Shown: one piece after another, positions 53,737-64,000 of the stretch
How positions within the stretch are numbered: the first letter of the stretch is position 1
Layout of the letters: every line of letters begins with the position of its first letter
Source of the DNA: an uncultured Christensenellaceae bacterium
GTDB taxonomy: Bacteria; Bacillota; Clostridia; Christensenellales; UBA3700
Assembly: GCA_944383905.1 (NCBI GenBank)
Contig: CALWRI010000002.1
Span: 100,913-164,912 of the forward strand
Length of the DNA: 64,000 nt
Direction of reading: 5' to 3'
Translations under genes and position numbers: made by a program
The notes under the pieces: model-generated
Database searches by the model: none
Told to the model about the DNA's origin: nothing
Seen by the model: only the letters and a program-made list of their open reading frames with translations

Positions 53737-54318
53737 TTACTCCCCGAAAAGGACCGCGGCTATCTCTCCCTCGCATTCCTCGCGCATAGTCTGCAATTCG
53801 AGATCGAGCGACAGATTTTTGTCATAGTCCTTGCCGACGAGGATCACGCCGCCTATTATCGCGGCATACTCCTTGTCGAGCGTGAGTTTCTTTTTGCACT
53901 TTTTTGCGACCGACTCGACGAAAGCCTTGGTCAGGACGTCCGCGTCCTCTTTGCAGACGCGCACTTTGTCCCCGTCTTCCGCTGCCGCGGCTATCATCTT
54001 TCCGACCAGATCGCAGTACTTTTTCTTGTCCGCGCGCAAAATCTCCGCGGCACGGTCGAAAGCCTTGCCGACGAGCTCCGTCTTTGCGGTAAGAAGCGCT
54101 TTTTTGCAATCGAGGTTTGCAACCACTGCCGAATTCGCCACCACGGTGTCGAACGCGGCTTTTTTCTTTGCCTCGCCTTCCGCGATCACGTCTGCTGCGG
54201 TTTTTTCCGCCTTTTCCGCGATCGCGTCGCACTTTGCCTTGGCTTCTTCTGCGATCAGGGCGGCTTTCGCGTTTGCGTCGCCTATGATCTTGTCTATTAT
54301 TGCCTGCTTGCCGTTCAT
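53737..54318 (-). CDS. atpE: V-type ATP synthase subunit E
   Basis: A 193-residue peripheral stalk subunit. Its first half is a long Ala/Lys/Glu coiled coil (IADAKAKAALIAEEAKAKCDAI-like heptads), and its second half is a globular domain reaching the A3B3 head. It pairs with subunit G. Four bases separate it from subunit K. Confidence 0.9.
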   Translation of the reverse strand: MNGKQAIIDKIIGDANAKAALIAEEAKAKCDAIAEKAEKTAADVIAEGEAKKKAAFDTVVANSAVVANLDCKKALLTAKTELVGKAFDRAAEILRADKKKYCDLVGKMIAAAAEDGDKVRVCKEDADVLTKAFVESVAKKCKKKLTLDKEYAAIIGGVILVGKDYDKNLSLDLELQTMREECEGEIAAVLFGE

Positions 54319-54322
54319 ACGC

Positions 54323-56776
<2,454 letters not shown>

Positions 56777-56790
<14 letters not shown>

Positions 56791-57103
56791 ATTTCTCTTT
56801 TAGCCTCCCGATGACGACCTCTGCCGCCTTGTCGAGGTTCTTTTGAGCCTTTTTTGCGAGAGACTCGATTTTTTTATCGTTTTCCGCAACGGCGGCAACA
56901 TAGTTTTCGTCAGCCTTCTTCGCGGCTTTTTCAAGGTTTTCCTTTGCCGCCGCTTTGGCTTTTTCCTTTGCTTCGGAGATAGTCTCATCCGCGTCGGAAT
57001 TGGCTTTCGCAACTGCTTCTTTCGCCGCGGCGTTCGCCTCTTTGACGATTATTTCGGCTTGGCTTTCAGCCTTAACTATGCTGTCGATTACTTCCTGGAC
57101 CAT
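56777..57103 (-). CDS. atpG: V-type ATP synthase subunit G/H (peripheral stalk)
   Basis: A 108-residue, almost entirely Ala/Lys/Glu coiled-coil protein (VKEANAAAKEAVAKANSDADE and following heptads), in the first position of the Ntp-type gene order. It pairs with subunit E as the second stalk helix. Eight bases separate it from rpiB, so the whole ATPase operon likely reads from the rpiB promoter. Confidence 0.85.
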
Positions 57104-57111
57104 TTTTCACC

Positions 57112-57561
57112 TTATTTGAAATATTTGTCTTCGATTGCAGAGATCTTTTCTACTCTGCCTTCGTGCCTGCCGCCCTGGAAAGGGGTGTCGAGCCATATAC
57201 CGACCATCTTCGCCGCCATTTCGGGAGAAACCACTCTGCCTCCGATCGCTATCACGTTGGCGTTGTTGTGAGCGGAGATCATCTCCGCGGTAAACTCGTC
57301 GTGCACGACTCCCGCCCTGATGCCTCTGACCTTGTTGGCGGCAATCGAAATGCCTATACCCGTGCCGCAAAGGACTATGCCTTTGTCGCATTCTCCGCGA
57401 GAAACCGCTTCCGCGACCTTGAGCGCGTAGTCGGGATAATCGACGCTTGAAGTATCGTAGCAACCCATATCTTCGACCTGTATGCCTCTTTTTTCGAGAG
57501 TCTCGACGATCGCGGGTTTGAGCACTATGCCGCCGTGATCGCAACCTATCGCTATTTTCAT
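57112..57561 (-). CDS. rpiB: Ribose-5-phosphate isomerase B
   Basis: Interconverts ribose 5-phosphate and ribulose 5-phosphate in the pentose phosphate pathway. At 149 residues it begins IAIGCDHGGIVLK and has VLCGTGIGISIAANKVRGIRAG with the catalytic Cys near residue 65, then the SAHNNANVIAIGGR loop. GAGGT lies about five bases before the ATG. It leads the V-ATPase run. Confidence 0.95.
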   Translation of the reverse strand: MKIAIGCDHGGIVLKPAIVETLEKRGIQVEDMGCYDTSSVDYPDYALKVAEAVSRGECDKGIVLCGTGIGISIAANKVRGIRAGVVHDEFTAEMISAHNNANVIAIGGRVVSPEMAAKMVGIWLDTPFQGGRHEGRVEKISAIEDKYFK

Positions 57562-57591
57562 ATGTTACCTCTTTTTATTCGCTATGTTTCA

Positions 57592-57620
57592 AGTATAGCA
57601 CTGTTTTTTCGCGTTGTAAA
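57592..57620 (-). promoter_or_regulatory. Promoter of rpiB and V-type ATPase operon
   Basis: On the minus strand, TTTACA (57620-57615), a 17-base spacer and TATACT (57597-57592), about 31 bases before rpiB. No other good promoter was seen between rpiB and subunit G. Confidence 0.7.
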
Positions 57621-57666
57621 GATAAGATATTTTTTTAACGATCTTCGCCGTTTCCGTTCAGTGAAA

Positions 57667-58104
57667 TTATTCGCCGCTTCCCGTTATCCTGTCCGCTATC
57701 GCCGCCGCGAGTTTTTCGAGTTGCCGCGCGCATCTGCGGTACGCCTCTATGTCTCTGCCGTAAGGGTCGTCCACTTCTTCGCCGATAAGGTCCCTCGCTT
57801 CGAACAGCTTGTCAGCGGGGACGTAAGGAGCGAGAGCCTGTTTGTGCGGAGCGGTCATGCAGACAACCATATCCGACGATTCGAGAAGCGGACGGGTGAC
57901 GGGTCTGGACTGGTGCGTAAAGAATATTCCCTTTTCCGCAATAATTTTACGCGAATTTTCGGATACTTCTTCGCCGTAACCGCAACAAAGTCCCGCGCTT
58001 TCGCACTGCGCGTCGATCTTTTTTTCGTCGAACAGTTTTTGCGCAAGAGCCTGCGCAAGCGGAGAACGGCAAGTGTTTCCCGTGCATACGAAAAGTATCT
58101 TCAT
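57667..58104 (-). CDS. ywlE: Low-molecular-weight phosphatase, predicted protein-arginine phosphatase (YwlE-like)
   Basis: A 145-residue LMW-PTP-fold enzyme with catalytic loop VCTGNTCRSP (Cys7, Arg13) and the general acid in DDPYGRD (Asp113). Thr11 replaces the Ile/Leu usual in tyrosine phosphatases. In Bacillus YwlE this Thr is the residue associated with phosphoarginine specificity. Neighbours sua5 and rpiB match the Bacillus ywlC-ywlE-ywlF locus, supporting orthology. Its partner kinase McsB is not in this window. Starts in a 4-base overlap with sua5. Confidence 0.85.
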   Translation of the reverse strand: MKILFVCTGNTCRSPLAQALAQKLFDEKKIDAQCESAGLCCGYGEEVSENSRKIIAEKGIFFTHQSRPVTRPLLESSDMVVCMTAPHKQALAPYVPADKLFEARDLIGEEVDDPYGRDIEAYRRCARQLEKLAAAIADRITGSGE

Positions 58105-59087
58105 ACTATCTTTCCTCCCGCCGATTTAAGCACTCTGTTCATCACGGAGCCGCAAATTCCCTGTTCTCCGAAATGTTCGCAGACTATGAAGTCGGCAATC
58201 TTTTCCCCCTTGTGCAAAGCCGCGTAAATGTTGCGGCATATTTCCTTTTCGCTCCCCCCGACGTCAATACGCGTCCTATTGCCGAGAAGCCCGCAGGTAT
58301 CTGACCTCGCGATTATCACGGGTCTCGCCCCTCTCGCGAGCGCTTCGTCGTAAGCGCTTTTCGCGCTTTCCGCATCCGCCGCGACGACGGTTTCGCATTT
58401 CGGCGCGTAATGCTTGTATTTCATACCGGGAGCCTTCGCCACGACGACCTTGCCGCTGAACGTCTTTACCGCGCCCAGCACCTCCGCAAGCATCTGTGCC
58501 GTGATCGCGCCGGGGCGCAATATCGTGGGAACGTCAGTCGACATATCGATTATCGTGGATTCGATGCCGACCTCGCAGTCTCCGCCGTCGATGATAAGCG
58601 GTATCCTGCCTTCCATATCTTCAAAGACGTGTTGCGCGCTTGTGGGGCTTATATGCGTGGATCTGTTCGCGCTCGGCGCCGCGATAGGCGTGCCGCACTC
58701 TCTGATGAACGCCCTTGCCACTTTGTGAGAAGGCATTCTTATCCCGACCGTATCCAGACCGGCGGTGACGCTTTCCGGCACTTTTTCGCCTTTTTTCATA
58801 ATAACGGTGATCGGTCCCGGCATAAACCTGTCCATAACCGCTTTTGCCCCGTCGGGGATCTCTCTTACAAGTCCGTTCAGTCCGTCTTTGTCCGCTATAT
58901 GTACGATCAACGGATTATCCGACGGTCTTCCCTTTGCCTCGAAGATCTTTTTGACCGCATCTTCGTTGAAAGCGTCCGCGCCCAGACCGTAGACCGTTTC
59001 CGTAGGGAACGCGACGACCTGACCGTCCGCTATATATTCCGCTCCTTTTTCAAGCGCTTCGCGACCTTTAAGAACGAGTGTTTCCAT
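58101..59087 (-). CDS. tsaC: L-threonylcarbamoyladenylate synthase (Sua5-type)
   Basis: Makes threonylcarbamoyl-AMP from threonine, bicarbonate and ATP for the t6A modification of tRNA. The 328 residues comprise an N-terminal YrdC domain (GQVVAFPTETVYGLGADAF near residue 24, KGRPSDNPLIVH, then PSANRSTHISPTSAQHV). A C-terminal Sua5 domain follows (from about 215, APGMKYKHYAPK). This is the long YwlC/Sua5 form, not the short TsaC. GGAGG lies about five bases before ATG. Confidence 0.95.
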   Translation of the reverse strand: METLVLKGREALEKGAEYIADGQVVAFPTETVYGLGADAFNEDAVKKIFEAKGRPSDNPLIVHIADKDGLNGLVREIPDGAKAVMDRFMPGPITVIMKKGEKVPESVTAGLDTVGIRMPSHKVARAFIRECGTPIAAPSANRSTHISPTSAQHVFEDMEGRIPLIIDGGDCEVGIESTIIDMSTDVPTILRPGAITAQMLAEVLGAVKTFSGKVVVAKAPGMKYKHYAPKCETVVAADAESAKSAYDEALARGARPVIIARSDTCGLLGNRTRIDVGGSEKEICRNIYAALHKGEKIADFIVCEHFGEQGICGSVMNRVLKSAGGKIV

Positions 59088-59115
59088 TTTTCCTCCGAGG
59101 TATTCTCAATATTTA

Positions 59116-59144
59116 ATGATATACCCAATTTTGCCAACTTGCAA
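59116..59144 (-). promoter_or_regulatory. Promoter of sua5-ywlE
   Basis: On the minus strand, TTGCAA (59144-59139), a 17-base spacer and TATCAT (59121-59116), about 30 bases before the start. Confidence 0.7.
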
Positions 59145-59281
59145 TTACTTTACGAAAATTTTGCTGTTACGGAAGTTGCGCAACCACTCGCTTCTTGTCG
59201 CAAAAACTCGTTTTTCAACCTGTAATGCAAACTCTCAAGAATAAAAAAAGCCTCAAAAACCGAAATAAATATTTTTTTGTC

Positions 59282-59310
59282 TTTACAAGCGCGCGCCGGT
59301 GTGTTATATT
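59282..59310 (+). promoter_or_regulatory. Promoter of DUF1508 membrane protein
   Basis: TTTACA (59282-59287), a 17-base spacer and TATATT (59305-59310), about 32 bases before the start. Confidence 0.65.
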
Positions 59311-59342
59311 TAAAATATACCATGAAAGGGAGAAGCACAAGT

Positions 59343-60488
59343 ATGACCATTTTCAACAACTCGCTTACAGCGGCTTCCGGCCTGGACATGACCCAAAAAG
59401 TTTTCGGAGTCATTCCCCTCTGGGCAATAATCGCCGCAACCGCGGTTATCGTTATCATTGCAATAATCGCAGTTATCGCAATTCTCAAAAGCGGAAATAA
59501 GAAAGCTAAAAAGAAAGCTTATGACGTCGTCGCAGCCGGCGACGAGACCTCCAAACCCGACCGTCCTTCCGAGCCGGTCGAACCTGTGAGACCCACCGTC
59601 GTTCCCGACGTTACCGAGACCGCAAGCGCTCCCGAAGAAGTAGCTTTGAGCGAAGCGAGCACGGGTGCGGAAGCTACCGAAGCCGAAGAAAAGGCAGAAG
59701 AAACACCCGCAGAGGAAAAACCCGTCGAAGAAGCTCCCGCGAAAGAGGAAGCACCCGCAGAAGTTGCTCCCGTTGAAGAAGAAAAACCCGTTGAAGAAAC
59801 CCCCGTTGCGGAAGAGAAACCCGTAGAAGTTGCTCCCGCAGTTGAAGAAACTCCCGTCGAAGAAGCTCCTGCGGCTGAAGAAAAAGTCGAAGAAGCTCCC
59901 GCACCGGTTGCAGAAGAAAAGCCCGTGGAAGAAGCTCCCGCGGAGAAAAAAGAAGAACCCAAAAAGGTCGTCAAACCTCCCGTCAAAAAGCCTGCTCCCG
60001 CGGCAAAGAAGCCTCCCGTCAAAAAAGCGCCGCCCAAGGCAGTTCCCAAAGCGGCACCCAAGGCGGAATCCGCTCCCGCGGCAACGGACAAAAACAACAT
60101 CACCCTTCTCTTCGGAGACGCTCCGGAGCCGACCAACGGCAAATACGTCATCATCAAGGACGACCGCAACCCCACCCGTCCGTACAAGTATCAGCTCAAG
60201 GCAAACAACGGTCAGATATTGTACGAGAGCGAGGGTTACAAGATCAAACCCAAGTCAAAACAGATCGACGGCTTCCGCAATACGATCAACAACGGTACAT
60301 ACACTATCGACGAAGAAAAGAACGGTACTTTCCGTTACAAGATTTTCAAGGTCGACGGCACGATGTACGGCGTAGGCGAAGGCTACAAATCGAGAGCCGC
60401 AGCAGAATCCGCTATCGAATCCGTCAAGAAATTCGCCAACAGCGCAAACTTCATCGAGGATACCACGATAGATACCACGACGAAATAA
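59343..60488 (+). CDS. Membrane-tethered DUF1508 (YegP-like) protein with long Pro/Glu/Ala linker
   Basis: A 381-residue protein. One membrane helix (about residues 20-48) is followed by a Lys-rich cytoplasmic edge. An approximately 200-residue linker of Glu/Pro/Ala/Val repeats (EEKPVEEAPA-type units, later Lys/Pro/Ala-rich) comes next. A C-terminal DUF1508 domain (about 267-365) has KYVIIKDD, KYQLKANNGQILYESEGYK and GFRNTINNGTY. DUF1508 proteins are usually small and soluble with no agreed function. GGGAG lies ten bases before ATG; earlier in-frame starts (59277, 59322) lack support. Confidence 0.85.
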   Translation: MTIFNNSLTAASGLDMTQKVFGVIPLWAIIAATAVIVIIAIIAVIAILKSGNKKAKKKAYDVVAAGDETSKPDRPSEPVEPVRPTVVPDVTETASAPEEVALSEASTGAEATEAEEKAEETPAEEKPVEEAPAKEEAPAEVAPVEEEKPVEETPVAEEKPVEVAPAVEETPVEEAPAAEEKVEEAPAPVAEEKPVEEAPAEKKEEPKKVVKPPVKKPAPAAKKPPVKKAPPKAVPKAAPKAESAPAATDKNNITLLFGDAPEPTNGKYVIIKDDRNPTRPYKYQLKANNGQILYESEGYKIKPKSKQIDGFRNTINNGTYTIDEEKNGTFRYKIFKVDGTMYGVGEGYKSRAAAESAIESVKKFANSANFIEDTTIDTTTK

Positions 60489-60509
60489 TCTGCCTTCGGG
60501 CATAAAAAG

Positions 60510-60538
60510 ACTCCCGCGATAAAGCGGGAGTTTTTTTG
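60510..60538. terminator. Terminator after DUF1508 gene
   Basis: ACTCCCGC (60510-60517) pairs with GCGGGAGT (60524-60531), followed by seven T. The reverse direction also has T5 and may serve manA, whose stop is about 107 bases away. Confidence 0.88.
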
Positions 60539-60644
60539 TTTCCTATGATTTGTTTGCTATGATTTCCTTTTTCCGGCTGTCGCAAGTCTTGTTGCGCGTC
60601 GGCTCGTCGCGACCGACGGCAGTCTCTTCTCTTTCGTCGGAGAT

Positions 60645-61592
60645 TTATACGCGCGCAGTGATAAGCTCCGCTACTCCTTCGAAAACGACCTCTCCTATCC
60701 CTGCGGGAAGAAAATAAGTGTCGCCCGTTTTCACGTCGTAGCGCTTGCCGTTGTAGACGAATTCTCCTTCTCCTTCAACGCAGGTGACAGTCAGGAAGCT
60801 CTCTTCTCCGACGTCAAACGAGGCAGATCCGTCAGATACGACTTTGTCCGTCGTGAAATATTTGCACTGCGCAAGCCTCACCGTCTTGTCGTCGATCGCA
60901 CGCGTTTCTCCGTTCGGCTTCACGACCTTGTTTACGTCGGTGACTTCCACCGCCTTGTCGATATGCAGTTGTCTGGGCTTGCCCGTCTTGTCCACTCTGC
61001 CGTAATCGTAAAGTCTGTACGTTAGAGAGCTGTTTTGCTGTATCTCGCAGATCACGCATCCGCCGCATATCGCATGCACCGTGCCCGAAGGTATAAAGAG
61101 GCAATCCCCCTTTTTGACTTCGACGAAATTGAGCAGCTCCGTAACCGTTCCGTCAACGAGAGACGCGCGCAGCACCTCTTTGCTTACGGGTTTCTTGAAG
61201 CCGCAGTACACTCCCGCGCCCTTTTCGCATTCGACGATATACCACATTTCGGTCTTTCCGAACTGACCTTCGTGTTCGAGCGCGTATTCGTCCGCCGGAT
61301 GCACCTGTATAGACAAATTGGTCTTTGCGTCAATAAGTTTTACGAGTATCGGGAAAAACGGGAATTTTTCGCTGTTCGTCCCCTTGTAACGGGGATTGGC
61401 TTCGAGCACTTCGGCAAGCGTTATGCCCTCGTACTGCCCGTTTGCTATCGTGCTCGGTCCTTCGGGATGACACGACACTTCCCAACTTTCGGCAACGACG
61501 TCTCCGTCGCTTTCCTTACCGTAAAATTCCTTGAGTTTTATGCCGCCCCAGACGTAGTCTTTTGTCGCGGCTTTGAGTTTGAAGGGATACAT
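60645..61592 (-). CDS. manA: Mannose-6-phosphate isomerase, class I
   Basis: Zinc-dependent interconversion of mannose 6-phosphate and fructose 6-phosphate. The 315 residues include KDYVWGGIKLKEFYG and the metal site QVHPADEYALEHEG (Gln, His, Glu ligands). KTEMWYIVECEKGAG and the second metal histidine in IPSGTVHAICGG follow. This is the short Bacillus-type enzyme. Start 61592 has GAGGTG about eight bases upstream; a GTG at 61601 is in frame but less likely. It begins six bases past the histidine kinase stop, possibly the third gene of that operon. Confidence 0.93.
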   Translation of the reverse strand: MYPFKLKAATKDYVWGGIKLKEFYGKESDGDVVAESWEVSCHPEGPSTIANGQYEGITLAEVLEANPRYKGTNSEKFPFFPILVKLIDAKTNLSIQVHPADEYALEHEGQFGKTEMWYIVECEKGAGVYCGFKKPVSKEVLRASLVDGTVTELLNFVEVKKGDCLFIPSGTVHAICGGCVICEIQQNSSLTYRLYDYGRVDKTGKPRQLHIDKAVEVTDVNKVVKPNGETRAIDDKTVRLAQCKYFTTDKVVSDGSASFDVGEESFLTVTCVEGEGEFVYNGKRYDVKTGDTYFLPAGIGEVVFEGVAELITARV

Positions 61593-61597
61593 ATATT

Positions 61598-63337
61598 TCA
61601 CCTCTTGAATATTATCGTAAATTTCGAGCCCTTTCCGACTTCGGATTCTATTTTCAGCTCCGCCCCGTGATCGTCCGCAATATGTTTGACGATCGCAAGT
61701 CCCAGACCGTTGCTGTCGAGAGAAGTTTTGGAATGCGCGCTATTGACCCTGAAAAACCTCTCGCAAAGATGAGGAATATCCTTTTTGCCGATTCCTATGC
61801 CGGTGTCCTCGACGCACAACTCGACGGTATTTTCTTTTTGCGTTATCTTCACGGTCACGCTGCCGTTTTCCTTGTTGTACTTTATCGCATTGCTCACGAG
61901 GTTTGAGACGAGTATCGACAACTGATTGGGGTCGCCGTCAACGGTCGCCTCTCCGCTGCAAGTCATCTTTACGCCGATCGAATCTGCGATTATTCCCAGC
62001 CTTTTGAGCGCCTCGTCGCAAGTCTTTCTGAGATCGACGGTTTCAAAGTTTCTCTCCGCATATTGAGCGGAGTCCAGCCTTCCGAGAGTGATCATCTTTT
62101 CGATGAGAGTCGCCATGCGCTTGGAGCTTTCGTGAATATCGTTTGCGCATTTAGCCCTGTTTTCTTCGGACAGACCCGGTTTCATCATAAGCTCCGAAAA
62201 TCCCATTATCGCAGTAAGCGGCGATTTGAGCTCATGCGAAGCGTTGAAAAAGAATTCGCTCCTGATCTTTGCGAGATTAGCTTCACTCGTAACGTCGGTG
62301 ACAAGGATAAAATATTTGATGTCTTTCAGCTCTTCGAATATTTCTTCGCCGACTATCCTGCAATCCACCCTGTAAACCTTTCCTCCGATGACGGTTTCGC
62401 CGGCGGTAGCGTTTTCTCCCGTCTCTACGGCGCGCAAAACTTCGTTTAATATTTTTTCGTCCTTTATCAGACTTGATATCTCCATTCCCACCATATTGGC
62501 TTTTATGTCGAATATTTCAGCGACGACGTCGTTGAGGATCATGACTTTGTTTTGTCCGTTGAGAGCAATTATACCCTGCGCGACGTTTTCGATGATGAAC
62601 TTCGACTTGGTCTGCTCATAGCGCAGATCGCTGACTGTATTTGATAGTTTTTCTGCAGCTTCGTTGATATTGTCGACGATCTTGTCGATATCTCCGAATT
62701 TTGCCTCGTATTTTACCGGTTTGTAATTGCCCTTGTTGAAGTTTTCGAGCATCACCTGTATTTTTTCAAGAGGCATGACTTCGTCTTTGATGTAGTTGGA
62801 AAAAATGACATTGGTAATTGCCGCGATAATTATCCATGCGACTATACAACCGCCGACCGTCAGCCAGAAATAGAGGTCGTTGAAACTCATATCCACGCCG
62901 TAAGCGACGACGATGAACCCGTCTTCGTCAAGCGCGGGGCTTTCTATCGCCTCGTATATTATAAGCATCGTTTCGCCGCCCCTGTAAAAGCGCTCCAGCC
63001 TTGTCAGACTGCCTTTTTCTCTGACCTTTGCGGTGAACGACGAGTCTTTTACCGAAATTTCTTCTTCGGCAAGAGTGCTGTTGGAGATCACGAGTTTTCC
63101 GCTTGACGACAAAACTGCGACGTACAGAAGCCCTTCACCTTCTCCGACTGCGTCCTGCAATTCTTCAAAAGTGTTTGCCGAATGTATCCTGTCGCTATAC
63201 GAAGGCTTGTTCTTTTCTATCAATTCACGCTTTGAGTAATAGGTTATGCCGTAAATAAGAGAAAAGCAAACGACAACGCTGAGCAATAACACCAGCGCCG
63301 TCGCCCAAAATATTTTGCGGAATATTCTTTTGTTCAT
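61598..63337 (-). CDS. Sensor histidine kinase, PhoR-like
   Basis: A 579-residue membrane kinase. Helix one is about residues 8-32, then an extracellular sensor domain (about 33-155) and helix two (about 158-182). A HAMP-like linker and a PAS-type domain (about 245-355, IIENVAQGIIALNGQNKVMIL) follow. In the HisKA box FNASHELKSPLTAI the phosphorylated His is 368. The ATPase domain has SNLVSNAIKYNK, VEDTGIGIG and GLGLAIVKHI. It overlaps the response regulator stop by four bases, so the pair is a two-component system. The signal is unknown; PhoR-like does not prove phosphate sensing. Confidence 0.92.
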   Translation of the reverse strand: MNKRIFRKIFWATALVLLLSVVVCFSLIYGITYYSKRELIEKNKPSYSDRIHSANTFEELQDAVGEGEGLLYVAVLSSSGKLVISNSTLAEEEISVKDSSFTAKVREKGSLTRLERFYRGGETMLIIYEAIESPALDEDGFIVVAYGVDMSFNDLYFWLTVGGCIVAWIIIAAITNVIFSNYIKDEVMPLEKIQVMLENFNKGNYKPVKYEAKFGDIDKIVDNINEAAEKLSNTVSDLRYEQTKSKFIIENVAQGIIALNGQNKVMILNDVVAEIFDIKANMVGMEISSLIKDEKILNEVLRAVETGENATAGETVIGGKVYRVDCRIVGEEIFEELKDIKYFILVTDVTSEANLAKIRSEFFFNASHELKSPLTAIMGFSELMMKPGLSEENRAKCANDIHESSKRMATLIEKMITLGRLDSAQYAERNFETVDLRKTCDEALKRLGIIADSIGVKMTCSGEATVDGDPNQLSILVSNLVSNAIKYNKENGSVTVKITQKENTVELCVEDTGIGIGKKDIPHLCERFFRVNSAHSKTSLDSNGLGLAIVKHIADDHGAELKIESEVGKGSKFTIIFKR

Positions 63338-64000
63338 ATCTTACAGAATTTGTACCCCACGCCTCTGACCGTAACGATATACTGCTTGTCCGTTTTTTCG
63401 CCCAGCTTGCTTCTCAACGATTTTATGTGCATATCGAGAGTGCGCGTTTCTCCGACGTAATCGTAATCCCATACGACCGACAGAATGCGGTCGCGCTTTA
63501 CGACAGTATCCATATTCTCCATCAGAAGATGAAGCAGATTGTATTCCTTCAACGTGAGCTGTACGAGGCTCCCTTTGACCTTGACCTCGTGCTCGCGGTC
63601 GTTGATCTCTATATCTCCGTATGCGAGAAGATCGCCGTCCCTTTCGGCTGCAACAGGCGCTTTGCGCAGATTTGCTCTGATTCTCGCGACAAGCTCGTTC
63701 ATACTGAAAGGCTTGGCAACATAATCGTCCGCGCCCGCGTCGAGACCTCCGATCTTGCTTTTCTCGTCGTCCTTCGCGCTGGCTATTATCACGGGTATCG
63801 AAGCGTATCTGTCATCTCTTTTGAGTCTGTTGAGAGCTTGAAGTCCGCTCATTCCCGGCAACATAATGTCAAGGATGATCAGGTCGCAATGTTTCCCTTC
63901 ACCGAGCTTTGAAAACATTTCTTCTGCGCTGTTGAATCCGCAGAACTCAAAACCGGCATCTTCGAGCGCCATCGCGTACAATCCCATGATCCCCGCGTCG
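63334..64000 (-). CDS. OmpR/PhoB-type response regulator, 5' end beyond the window
   Basis: The frame stays open to base 64000, and the codons before the first in-window ATG (63987) read DAGI, the usual acidic-pocket start of a receiver domain. The first few residues are therefore missing by truncation. The phosphoacceptor is in LIILDIMLPGMSG, switch residues PVIIASAK and the Lys in VAKPFSMNEL follow. A winged-helix C-terminal domain (LTLKEYNLLHLLMENMDTVVKR, then SKLGEK and VRGVGYKF) binds DNA. Operon with the histidine kinase downstream. Confidence 0.95.
   Translation of the reverse strand, partial: DAGIMGLYAMALEDAGFEFCGFNSAEEMFSKLGEGKHCDLIILDIMLPGMSGLQALNRLKRDDRYASIPVIIASAKDDEKSKIGGLDAGADDYVAKPFSMNELVARIRANLRKAPVAAERDGDLLAYGDIEINDREHEVKVKGSLVQLTLKEYNLLHLLMENMDTVVKRDRILSVVWDYDYVGETRTLDMHIKSLRSKLGEKTDKQYIVTVRGVGYKFCKI

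Noticed and set aside
60645-61592. manA as a cupin-type or class II isomerase
   Set aside because: The class I zinc ligands and the short Bacillus-type length are clear.

Overview
The window looks like a chromosomal segment of an uncultured, spore-forming-lineage member of the Clostridia (Firmicutes). Three things point there. First, sporulation-type genes are present (spoIIID, spoVG, a SpoVB-like flippase). Second, several gene orders are typical of Firmicutes: rpmE-yqhQ-prmC-prfA, and sua5/ywlE/rpiB feeding into an ATPase operon. Third, there is a tetrahydrofolate riboswitch, a single-chain glycyl-tRNA synthetase and a V/A-type ATPase. Predicted promoters fit TTGACA-N17/18-TATAAT well, most genes carry GGAGG-type ribosome sites, and no rRNA, tRNA or CRISPR array was seen. 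The exact order within Clostridia cannot be fixed from the window; a Christensenellales-like lineage is a guess.

Layout, left to right. 1-6.3 kb, minus strand: threonine synthase (cut by the window edge), a small P-loop protein, a Re-citrate/isopropylmalate-synthase-like enzyme, and the translation-termination cluster prfA-prmC-yqhQ-rpmE. 6.5-9.5 kb: a zinc-less MDR protein, murC and spoVG. 9.5-14.5 kb: a tight four-gene operon of two PAP2 phosphatases, an acyl-CoA/AMP ligase and an FGGY sugar kinase. 14.7-20.6 kb: a lipoprotein, a DegV fatty-acid-binding protein, an intact-looking IS3/IS150 element, a COG2426 membrane protein, ttcA and spoIIID. 20.8-29.8 kb: two half-length TauE proteins, a 1280-residue repeat lipoprotein with a C-terminal membrane anchor, a LysM protein, a SpoVB-like flippase, THF riboswitch-folT and DUF421-DUF4363.

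29.8-38.4 kb is one long minus-strand run: an ECF S component with a structured leader, coaX, hom, two small winged-helix/membrane proteins, uvrB and uvrA. 38.5-48.4 kb: two small membrane proteins, a 58-residue Cys/Gly-rich peptide, glyQS, a DUF7662-like protein, a ~900-base gene-free stretch, guaB, a GH3 beta-glucosidase and a lipoprotein. 48.6-59.1 kb: the nine-gene V-type ATPase operon (with a complete Na+-binding signature in subunit K) driven from a promoter in front of rpiB, preceded by a predicted protein-arginine phosphatase and Sua5/TsaC. 59.3-64 kb: a membrane-tethered DUF1508 protein, manA and a PhoR/PhoP-like two-component pair cut by the right edge.

Most of the window is housekeeping. 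The parts least explained by known systems are the PAP2-PAP2-ligase-kinase operon, the structured leader in front of the S component/coaX genes, the pair of tail-anchored winged-helix proteins between hom and uvrB, the giant double-anchored repeat lipoprotein, and genes (murC, ttcA, perhaps spoVB) that appear to be leaderless. Each is flagged as inference where it goes beyond the sequence.
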